Positions 13,918-19,521 of a stretch of DNA of 19,521 nt are shown piece by piece. The stretch spans positions 1 to 19,521 of the forward strand of contig URLG01000050.1 of assembly GCA_900548535.1 (NCBI GenBank). The letters run 5' to 3'. The notes under the pieces are model-generated. The model worked only from the letters and a program-made list of their open reading frames with translations. It was not told the DNA's origin and did not search any database. Source of the stretch: Candidatus Segatella intestinihominis (GTDB taxonomy: Bacteria; Bacteroidota; Bacteroidia; Bacteroidales; Bacteroidaceae). Position 1 is the stretch's first letter. Each line of letters opens with the position of its first letter. Position numbers and translations under genes: made by a program.

Positions 13918-14421
13918 ATGAGAAAGATTATGATGATTGCCCTCATGACCATGAGCGTGATGATGGCGAATGCGCAGGGAGGATTGAAGAGAGTGTATAA
14001 CGAGAGCATCGACCCGATGACTCAGATAGATGAGGCTTTGGTGAAGGCTAAGGCTGATGGCAAGTTTGTGGTTTGCCAGGTGGGCGGCAACTGGTGCCCT
14101 TGGTGCTTGCGCTTCGCCGACTTCGTGGAGAAGGATACGGCTGTCAACAAGGTGGTGAATGATAACTTCGAGTATATCCACGTCAATTACAATCCTCGTA
14201 AGTCGACTGGTGGAGAGGAGGCGCAGCAGAAGGCGGCACAGTTGATGCAGCGACTCAACAATCCTGCTCGTTTCGGTTTCCCAGTCTTCGTGGTGCTCGA
14301 CGAGAAGGGCAACGTGCTCCATATCCAAGACTCCAGCTTCTTGGAGGAAGGTAAGGGATACAGCGAGGAGAAGGTCTTGAGATTCTTCAAGAACTGGACT
14401 CCGAAAGCAATTAAAAATTAA
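13918..14421 (+). CDS. Secreted thioredoxin-fold protein
   Basis: This 167-residue protein has a signal peptide (residues 1-19, cleavage likely at ANA-Q) and a thioredoxin-fold domain of the thioredoxin_7 type. The redox site is CPWC at 60-63 in GGNWCPWCLRF, and the expected cis-proline is P122 in FGFPVFVVLD. It probably acts in the periplasm as a disulfide reductase or isomerase-like protein; the partner is unknown. A central loop (NYNPRKSTGGEEAQQKAAQL) separates the two halves of the fold. The stop codon TAA lies within three AATTAAN heptamers, so the last residues IKN are encoded by repeat sequence. It stands alone, convergent with the peptidase gene, and shares the terminator that follows. 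Confidence 0.85.
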   Translation: MRKIMMIALMTMSVMMANAQGGLKRVYNESIDPMTQIDEALVKAKADGKFVVCQVGGNWCPWCLRFADFVEKDTAVNKVVNDNFEYIHVNYNPRKSTGGEEAQQKAAQLMQRLNNPARFGFPVFVVLDEKGNVLHIQDSSFLEEGKGYSEEKVLRFFKNWTPKAIKN

Positions 14422-14429
14422 TAATTAAG
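14409..14429 (+). repeat. Heptamer tract at the thioredoxin gene stop
   Basis: Three contiguous 7-bp units, AATTAAA, AATTAAT and AATTAAG, span the TAA stop (14419-14421) and run up to the terminator. The unit is the same type as at 9897-9938. Confidence 0.6.
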
Positions 14430-14471
14430 AAAATCGGCAGATTCCCATCAGTTCGGAAATCTGCCGATTTT
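14430..14471. terminator. Bidirectional terminator between thioredoxin and peptidase genes
   Basis: Arms 14430-14443 (aaaatcggcagatt) and 14458-14471 pair perfectly over 14 bp, with T- and A-rich flanks. It sits between two convergent genes and can serve both. Confidence 0.85.
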
Positions 14472-14482
14472 GTTTTGCTTAT

Positions 14483-14500
14483 AGAACCATGAATGGTTCT
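14483..14500. terminator. Second hairpin beyond the peptidase gene
   Basis: The palindrome agaaccat-ga-atggttct has an 8-bp stem, located 12 nt past the peptidase stop on the minus strand and before the stronger hairpin at 14430-14471. It lacks a T run, so its role as a terminator is uncertain. Confidence 0.4.
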
Positions 14501-14512
14501 AAAAATCGTATT

Positions 14513-16654
14513 TTACAATCCTCTGTATTTCAAAAATCCTGAGGCATCAGGCTGCTTCATACCAGTGAAGTCGGTGAACATTTCCATCTGGTCCTTGGTG
14601 TTGCCTCGGCTCAGAATCTTATCACGGAATGCCTGACCCACGGCTGGATCCAAGGCTCCATGCTTGGCAAAGTAACCTGCGATGTTGGATGCAAGTACCT
14701 CTGTCCAGAGATAGCTGTAGTAACCTGCTGCATAACCACCGCCCCATACATGGTTGAAATAGGTGGTAGAGTAGCGAGGAGGAATCTGAGAATTGAGCAG
14801 ACCTACATTGTTCAGGGCTTCCTTCTCGAAGGCGCCTGCCATATATGGTGAAGGAATCTCGTCTGGTGTCAACTCGTGCCAAGCCAGGTCGAGGCAGGTG
14901 GCTGCCAGATTCTCACCCAGGGCATAGGCTGGCTGGAAGTTGATGCTCTTCAGCATGCGCTCCTTCAGGTCGGCTGGCATTGGAGCACCAGTCTCTGTAT
15001 GACGGGCGTAGTGGTCGAAGATTTCAGGAATGCTGGCGAATGACTCATTAAACTGGGATGGCATTTCCACGAAGTCGCGAGCCACGGCTGTTCCTGAAAG
15101 CGTATTGTAACCGCACTTTGACAACATTCCATGGAGGGCGTGACCGAACTCATGGAAAAGGGTGCAAACCTCATCCCATGTAATCAGGGTAGGCTGACCC
15201 TCTGGAGCTTTGGCGTTGTTGCATACATTATATATAATAGGCAACTGTCCCCACTTGTCGCTCTGCTTGGCAAAGGCACTCATCCATGCACCGCCACGCT
15301 TGGTAGGGCGACGGAAGTAGTCGCTGTAGAAGAGGGCGATAGGCTTGCCGTTCTTGTCGCTTACCTCGAACACCTTCATGTCTGGGTGATAGGTAGGAAT
15401 GTCCTTGCGCTGCTTGAAGTTCAAGCCGTATACGCGATGAGCTGCATAGAACACACCGTTCACCTGCACGCTGTCGATGTTGAAGTATGGCTTGATCTCA
15501 TTGTCAGAGATGTTGAGCATCTCCTTCTTCATCTTGGCAGAATAGTAGAAGCGGTCGTATGGCTGGAGCTTGAAGTCCTTGCCCTCGGTCTTCTGAGCAT
15601 AAGCCTCGATGTCGCGGGTCTCGGCGTCAGCCTTAGGTGCATATTCCTTGATCAGCTGCTGCAGGAATGCGTTTACATTCTTGGTGTTCTTAGCCATTGT
15701 CTTCTCCAATGAGTACTCGGCGTAGTTGTTGTAACCCATCAGCTGTCCCTTCTCGGCACGCAACTTGGCAATCTCGGTTACGATAGGGAAGGTGTTGAAC
15801 TCAGGATTGGTTCCGTCAGCACGATGGATGCTTGCCATATACACCTTGCGGCGGAGCTCACGGTTCTGGAGATTGGTGAGGATAGCCTGCTGGGTGGTGT
15901 TCACGATGACGATGCAGTAAGGTGCCTTGCCTCCACGGCTCTCTGCATCCTTCTTGCATTGTGCGATGTCAGCATCGCTCAGGCCTGCGAGTTCTTCCTT
16001 GCTGTTTACCCAAACCACGGCGTTGTTGGTGGCTGCAGGAAGAAGATTGCCAAACTGCTCCTGGAGTTCAGAGATGCGTGAGTTGATCTGCTTCATGCGC
16101 TCCATCTTCTCTGGAGAAAGCAGGGCTCCTGAACGGACGAAACCCTTATAGATGACCTCGGTGAGTCGCTTGTCCTCACCCTTGAGCTTCTTGTATTCGT
16201 TGTCATAAACATATTTGATGCGCTCGAAGAGTTTCTGGTTGAATGAAATCTCGTTGTCCAGATTGGTGAGCAGAGGCATTACCTTCTTCTGGGTTTCTGC
16301 AATGCCTGGAGTCTTGTGGGCACTGGTAAGACCGAAGAATACGTTGGAAACACGATCCAGCAACATACCGCTGTTCTCATAAGCGAGGATGGTGTTCTGG
16401 AAGGTAGGCTTCTTCTTGTTACTTACAATCTTCTGGATGTTGGCACGCTGATCCTTGATGGCTGCTTCGAAAGCAGGAAGATAATCACTCTCCTTAATCT
16501 TGCTGAAATCTGGAGCTCCGAATGGGAGACTGCTCTTCTGCAAGAGTGGATTCTGACGACTGCCGCCCGCATTTTGGGCGAACGATGAGGCTGGCATCTG
16601 CAGCAGGGCAGCAGCCAGACCGAGTGTTAAGAATGTCTTGTTAAGTTTCATCAT
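14513..16654 (-). CDS. dcp: M3 family metallopeptidase (dipeptidyl carboxypeptidase type)
   Basis: This is a zinc peptidase of family M3 that cleaves peptides, probably peptidyl-dipeptidase Dcp-like given the size (713 residues). A signal peptide covers 1-26 (cleavage near SSFA-Q), so it acts in the periplasm, whereas E. coli Dcp is reported as cytoplasmic or periplasmic. The zinc-binding HEFGH is at 501-505 within LFHEFGHALHGML, and the third ligand is E530 in DFVEMPSQFNE. The catalytic base is E502. C-terminal YSYLWTEVLASNIAGYF (a family motif) is present near 650-670. Two ATG codons adjoin at the start (16654 and 16651), either of which works. The symbol rests on family resemblance only; an oligopeptidase A-like specificity is possible. 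Confidence 0.9.
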   Translation of the reverse strand: MMKLNKTFLTLGLAAALLQMPASSFAQNAGGSRQNPLLQKSSLPFGAPDFSKIKESDYLPAFEAAIKDQRANIQKIVSNKKKPTFQNTILAYENSGMLLDRVSNVFFGLTSAHKTPGIAETQKKVMPLLTNLDNEISFNQKLFERIKYVYDNEYKKLKGEDKRLTEVIYKGFVRSGALLSPEKMERMKQINSRISELQEQFGNLLPAATNNAVVWVNSKEELAGLSDADIAQCKKDAESRGGKAPYCIVIVNTTQQAILTNLQNRELRRKVYMASIHRADGTNPEFNTFPIVTEIAKLRAEKGQLMGYNNYAEYSLEKTMAKNTKNVNAFLQQLIKEYAPKADAETRDIEAYAQKTEGKDFKLQPYDRFYYSAKMKKEMLNISDNEIKPYFNIDSVQVNGVFYAAHRVYGLNFKQRKDIPTYHPDMKVFEVSDKNGKPIALFYSDYFRRPTKRGGAWMSAFAKQSDKWGQLPIIYNVCNNAKAPEGQPTLITWDEVCTLFHEFGHALHGMLSKCGYNTLSGTAVARDFVEMPSQFNESFASIPEIFDHYARHTETGAPMPADLKERMLKSINFQPAYALGENLAATCLDLAWHELTPDEIPSPYMAGAFEKEALNNVGLLNSQIPPRYSTTYFNHVWGGGYAAGYYSYLWTEVLASNIAGYFAKHGALDPAVGQAFRDKILSRGNTKDQMEMFTDFTGMKQPDASGFLKYRGL

Positions 16655-16682
16655 GTTTTTTGTTTATATTGCAATTACTTAG

Positions 16683-16728
16683 CAAAGATAATGCAAACGA
16701 GCGCAATGAAAGCTTGCTTTCAAATTGC
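16683..16728 (-). promoter_or_regulatory. -7 box and hairpin upstream of peptidase gene
   Basis: TATCTTTG on the minus strand (16690-16683) fits the -7 consensus, 28 nt before the dcp start. Just upstream, gcaat-gaaagc (16703-16713) pairs with gctttc-aa-attgc (16716-16728) around a 2-nt loop, an 11-bp stem with a 2-nt bulge. The hairpin could end the MFS transcript or be an operator. A second TATCTTTG lies at 16756-16749 within a short inverted repeat. Confidence 0.4.
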
Positions 16729-16783
16729 CGAGTGCAGCTTATCTTCTGCAAAGATACACTTTTATTTCGGATTATCGCATATT

Positions 16784-17923
16784 TTATTCATATTTCTTAT
16801 GAAAAACCAGCAAACAGATAGCTCCAGCCAATGCCATCGGCACTCCGATAAGGGCTGGATAGTTATAGCCCAATCCCATAGCTACAGGTATTCCACCTAA
16901 GAAAGCGCCCACGGCATTGCCCAGGTTGAAGGCACCCTGAATGCAGCATCCCCCCAGCATTTCGCCACCCTTGGCATGCTTAACGATGAGGAACTGCTCA
17001 GGCGAACCGATGCCGAAAAGACAGACGCAGCAGACGAACATCAGAATGGCAGAAACCCATCCGAAAGGAGCGAGGAAGAAGGTGAGCAATAATGCTGCTG
17101 CAGCCAGGAACTGGAGATAACAGGTAAAGCGACCCGGCTTGAAACGGTCGGCAAGCAAGGCACTCACCTGATTGCCTACCACCATTCCACCGCCTGCAAG
17201 AATCATCAGCAGAGAGATGCTGGCAGCGCTGAATCCGCCTTCCATCTGAAGCAGGGGAGAGATGTAGCTGAACCAGCAGAGGATGCCGCCATTGCCCAGG
17301 AAGGTGGCGGCGATGATGAGCCACGGAGCCTTGTTGCGGAGGAAGTGGAACTGTGCCTTCATTCCCTTATTCGGCAACGCAGCCACGTCTGGAACCCATC
17401 TGTGAATCATATACATCGTCATGATACCGAGCAATATACAACTGACAAAAGGTACTCGCCAGCTGAACGCATGACTCAGGAAGGTGCCGATAGGTACGCC
17501 CACCAGATTGGCTACCGGCATTCCTGCGCACATCATAGCCACCGCCTTGGTTCCCTTTCCCTCCTTCGCCATCTTCACTGCCACGATGGTTGCCGTTCCG
17601 AAGTAGGCACCATGAGGCAGACCCTGAATGAATCGGGCGCAGAGCAACAGCCAGTAAGTTGGGGCTACGGATGCGATGATGGCTCCGATGGTGATGATGG
17701 AAGTCAGGAATATCAATATTTTCTTGGGACGATACTTGTGCATGAGTATCAGCGAGAAGGCACCGGCGCATACGCCCAGTGCATAGATGGAGATGAGGTG
17801 GCCTGCCTCTGGAATGGATACGTTCATGTTGTGGGCAACATCGGTAATGATGCCCTCAAGGATAAACTCTGTCATGCCCAGGGTGAATGTACCCAAAGCG
17901 AGTGCAAAAAGTCCTTTTTTCAT
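16784..17923 (-). CDS. AraJ-like MFS transporter
   Basis: This is an inner-membrane major facilitator of 379 residues with 12 predicted helices, close to the AraJ/DHA1 group of sugar and drug efflux proteins. The N-terminal GTFTLGMTEFILEGIITDVA is typical of that group (TEF.. in helix 1). Loop 2-3 has a degenerate motif A (GAFSLILMHKYRPKKIL, about 54-70), and helix 5 has the GVPIGTFLSHAFSWR antiporter-like motif near 141-155. The substrate is unknown. The start is preceded by a long leader of about 80 nt from the predicted promoter. It lies upstream of dcp on the same strand, but dcp appears to have its own promoter, so joint transcription is possible rather than shown. Confidence 0.88.
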   Translation of the reverse strand: MKKGLFALALGTFTLGMTEFILEGIITDVAHNMNVSIPEAGHLISIYALGVCAGAFSLILMHKYRPKKILIFLTSIITIGAIIASVAPTYWLLLCARFIQGLPHGAYFGTATIVAVKMAKEGKGTKAVAMMCAGMPVANLVGVPIGTFLSHAFSWRVPFVSCILLGIMTMYMIHRWVPDVAALPNKGMKAQFHFLRNKAPWLIIAATFLGNGGILCWFSYISPLLQMEGGFSAASISLLMILAGGGMVVGNQVSALLADRFKPGRFTCYLQFLAAAALLLTFFLAPFGWVSAILMFVCCVCLFGIGSPEQFLIVKHAKGGEMLGGCCIQGAFNLGNAVGAFLGGIPVAMGLGYNYPALIGVPMALAGAICLLVFHKKYE

Positions 17924-18012
17924 TTGTTTTTGTAATCTCTATATTATCCTAAAAAAAAGTTTCTCTCTTAATTTTATGTCTTTGTGAGACAATCGTTTCA
18001 GAAATTCGTATG

Positions 18013-18044
18013 CAAAGGTACTTATATTCCCATTATCCTGCAAG
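18013..18044 (-). promoter_or_regulatory. Promoter of the MFS transporter gene
   Basis: On the minus strand, CTTG (18044-18041, one mismatch to TTTG) lies 20 nt before TACCTTTG (18020-18013). The leader to the ATG at 17923 would be about 80 nt and contains no clear riboswitch or hairpin. Confidence 0.5.
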
Positions 18045-18156
18045 TTTTCCCGCTGGAATATAGTAAAGATTAACAGAAAGTGTGGGGTCATTCATGCTCA
18101 TTCTTAAGCCTTTGCTGTTCTATATAGATGTGCCTCCGTCTGTTCTCGATAGTGGA

Positions 18157-18260
18157 TTGGGGCGTTGATGGATATAGGAAGAGGTGCTGAAAGTATCGGC
18201 ATAAGTTGTTGGAAGATATAGGATAAGTTGTTGGAAGAGATAGTATATGTCGTTGGAAAA
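18157..18260. repeat. 22-bp-period array A
   Basis: Copies of ataagttgttggaaga begin at 18201 and 18223 (identical), and a diverged copy atatgtcgttggaaaa begins at 18245, an exact 22-bp period. Weaker matches continue the same phase upstream at 18179 (10 of 16) and 18157 (8 of 16). Sequence between the units is partly alike (tatagg/gatag). Confidence 0.7.
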
Positions 18261-18276
18261 GTTACTATCATGAACC

Positions 18277-18361
18277 GCACAACAGCTGTTGTGCGCTTGC
18301 ATATCAGCTGTTGTGCGAATGTCCATCAGCTGTTGTGCGCTCGTCATCCACCTGTTGTGCT
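18277..18361. repeat. 22-bp-period array B
   Basis: Copies of CAGCTGTTGTGCG begin at 18283, 18305 and 18327 (identical), and a diverged copy CACCTGTTGTGCT begins at 18349, again an exact 22-bp period. The first copy is part of a perfect 18-bp palindrome GCACAACAGCTGTTGTGC (18277-18294). Spacers differ in sequence. The phase is shifted by 14 bp from array A. Confidence 0.85.
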
Positions 18362-18377
18362 GTAAGTTTATATACAG

Positions 18378-18396
18378 AAATGCGTCTGCATTTTTT
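18378..18396 (+). terminator. Intrinsic terminator after the arrays
   Basis: The stem aaatgc-gtct-gcattt is followed by a run of T (18391-18396). It would end a plus-strand transcript that crosses the 22-bp arrays, but I see no convincing plus-strand promoter upstream. Confidence 0.4.
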
Positions 18397-18482
18397 GTTT
18401 TTGTAGCGAATCTTTTTATTTCATTTTGCTTCCAAAGAACTTCATATTTCTATAATTTTACAGTTTATTTTTGATGTTATTT

Positions 18483-18622
18483 TTCGAAACCGCTGTTTCG
18501 GAAATAGCGGTTTCGAATGCAAAGGTAATAAAAATGCCTGAATATCAGTTTGTTTGTTTGCTAATTTAAGTTTTTTTTATTTGTTTTGGAGGTGATTGTG
18601 TTTCCGAAACCACGGTTTCGGA
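18483..18622. promoter_or_regulatory. Two related palindromes with CGAAACC half-sites
   Basis: The first is a perfect 12-bp inverted repeat, TTCGAAACCGCT (18483-18494) with AGCGGTTTCGAA (18506-18517), around an 11-nt spacer that itself contains a gtttcgg half-site. The second is tccgaaacc-ac-ggtttcgga (18603-18622). A minus-strand -7 box TACCTTTG (18527-18520) borders the first. They look like operator sites for a dimeric regulator. The rest of 18400-18730 is AT-rich with no coding frame that I can support. Confidence 0.45.
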
Positions 18623-18730
18623 TTCTGATTTTTATCTTCTTTTAAAGTTCTACGAAAAATCAATTCTTTTGATCTTTTCTTTATTTCTTATTTTTTTTGC
18701 TTTTTCCTTTTCTGTTTCGAAGTTTTGCCG

Positions 18731-18738
18731 TACTTTTG
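18731..18738 (+). promoter_or_regulatory. -7 box of DUF4421 gene
   Basis: TACTTTTG fits the Bacteroidetes -7 consensus and lies 29 nt before the ATG at 18768. No clear TTTG is found 19-21 nt upstream. Confidence 0.5.
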
Positions 18739-18767
18739 TACCGGAATAGGAAAGAAAGATAAATAAG

Positions 18768-19521
18768 ATGAATAGACGAAAAATGAAAACTGGGTCAATG
18801 GTGATGGTGAAAGCATCATTTCTTGTGGTGGTATTTTCTATGGGAGTACTTGCTCCTGCCATTGCCCAGAACGGACAGAACAGGAAACCTCGAAAGAAAC
18901 TGAAAGAACTGCTGATGATGGCAGATAGCCTGCGACTCCAGTTGCGACAGTCTGCTGATAGGGGACGTATGCTCCAATGGGGCGACTCTCTTCTCATGGC
19001 AGAATTGGGTAAGAGCAAAATGAGTGAGAAGAAAAAGCAAAGGTTCATGAAGCATTATGCCAAGATTCAAAGACGATTAAGCCTATACGACCGCCAATTG
19101 TTCAAAGGAGATTCACTGCTGGCAGCCAATTATTACAAGATAAAGTATGATACTACCTACATCTCCCGTCCAAATGCCCGCTGGACCATTAAACTAAGAG
19201 GCAATCTTTCGGGAGCTGATTTGGAAACTACAGCGAAGACGGATGGAACGGAAACGCATACTAAGGTGATGGCAGACTGCCGTGGAACCCTCTCTATGGC
19301 AGTGGCTTACCGGGGATTGGGACTTGGCTTGGCTGTGAACCCAGCCAAGTTGGCTGGCAAGAATCAGGACTACGAGTTCAACCTCAATTCCTATAGCAAC
19401 CGCTATGGCTTTGATGTGGTCTATCTCTCGTCCAAGACATTCCATGGTCATCAGAAAATGGGAGGTAGCGAGATAGATATCCATAAGGGAGAAATCTCGC
19501 AGAAGGCATTGAATCTCAATT
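18768..19521 (+). CDS. DUF4421 outer-membrane protein (5' part)
   Basis: The frame stays open for 251 codons and continues beyond the window. A signal peptide with cleavage near AIA-Q (residue 33) is followed by a charged helical region (about 38-110, rich in K and R). The DUF4421 hallmark DTTYISRPNARWTIKLRGNL begins at 128, with YRGLGLGLAVNPAKLAGKNQ at 181-200 and FNLNSYSNRYGFDVVY at 204-219. DUF4421 proteins of Bacteroidetes are predicted beta-barrels of the outer membrane, of unknown function; the alternating strands seen here agree. I chose ATG 18768 because it precedes a complete signal peptide and lies near the -7 box. ATG codons at 18783 and 18798 are possible alternatives. Confidence 0.85.
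   Translation, partial: MNRRKMKTGSMVMVKASFLVVVFSMGVLAPAIAQNGQNRKPRKKLKELLMMADSLRLQLRQSADRGRMLQWGDSLLMAELGKSKMSEKKKQRFMKHYAKIQRRLSLYDRQLFKGDSLLAANYYKIKYDTTYISRPNARWTIKLRGNLSGADLETTAKTDGTETHTKVMADCRGTLSMAVAYRGLGLGLAVNPAKLAGKNQDYEFNLNSYSNRYGFDVVYLSSKTFHGHQKMGGSEIDIHKGEISQKALNLN

Noticed and set aside
17924..18012. Riboswitch in the MFS leader
   Set aside because: The leader of about 80 nt is A/T-rich with only a 4-bp inverted repeat; no known aptamer core is visible.
18120..18347. 75-residue frame on the minus strand crossing the 22-bp arrays
   Set aside because: Its sequence is mostly the translation of the repeats, it has no close promoter or ribosome site, and its composition is unlike the neighbouring genes.
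18201..18361. CRISPR-like array of short repeats
   Set aside because: Repeat plus spacer is only 22 bp, the unit changes between the two arrays, and no cas genes are near. CRISPR repeats of 25-37 bp and spacers of about 30 bp are not present.
18650..19048. 132-residue minus-strand frame
   Set aside because: It lies opposite the DUF4421 gene, which has a signal peptide and recognisable motifs; the minus frame is low in complexity (F, I, K rich) and lacks family features.

Overview
The window looks like the chromosome of a gut- or rumen-type Bacteroidales, most likely Prevotella/Segatella. The evidence is repeated matches to the Bacteroidetes promoter consensus (TTTG, about 20 nt, TAnnTTTG), families largely confined to this phylum (DUF3822, DUF4421, a Bacteroidetes-type fcl), weak Shine-Dalgarno sequences and moderate GC. 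No ribosomal RNA, integrase, transposase or CRISPR array is visible.

Layout. 1-422: 3' remnant of a YhcG/DUF1016 nuclease gene and a very long terminator hairpin. 416-2373 (minus): a three-gene run, membrane protein -> DUF3822 -> rsmD, diverging from a RecD/Dda-like helicase (2428-4002). 4058-6562: gmd and fcl, the two steps from GDP-mannose to GDP-L-fucose, with a clear promoter and terminator. 6643-6846 (minus): tRNA-Tyr with its own promoter and terminator. 6886-11434 (minus): polyamine ABC importer potA-potB-potC-potD, with ATGA overlaps for the last three genes. 11592-12904: AAA ATPase (DUF4143 type) with striking repeats just before its start. 13195-13785 (minus): two gene relics with lost middles, a DUF4143-type ATPase cut to 20 codons and an S28/S37-like secreted peptidase. 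13918-14421: secreted thioredoxin-fold protein. 14513-17923 (minus): M3 metallopeptidase and an AraJ-like MFS exporter. 17924-18767: long gene-free stretch with two 22-bp-period arrays and two palindromic motifs. 18768-end: 5' part of a DUF4421 outer-membrane protein.

Most unusual signals. (1) Low-complexity tracts at six gene ends, starts or interiors all have a 7-bp period but different unit sequences. Two share a 54-nt core; one of these lies in frame inside the helicase, and another tract lies in frame inside the PotD signal peptide. (2) The intact ATPase and the ATPase relic share an upstream plan: a -7 box about 30 nt before ATG and a repeat copy 1-2 nt before ATG, with unrelated repeat sequences. 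(3) The intergenic 22-bp arrays are iteron-like. None of these is tied by the sequence alone to a known mechanism.
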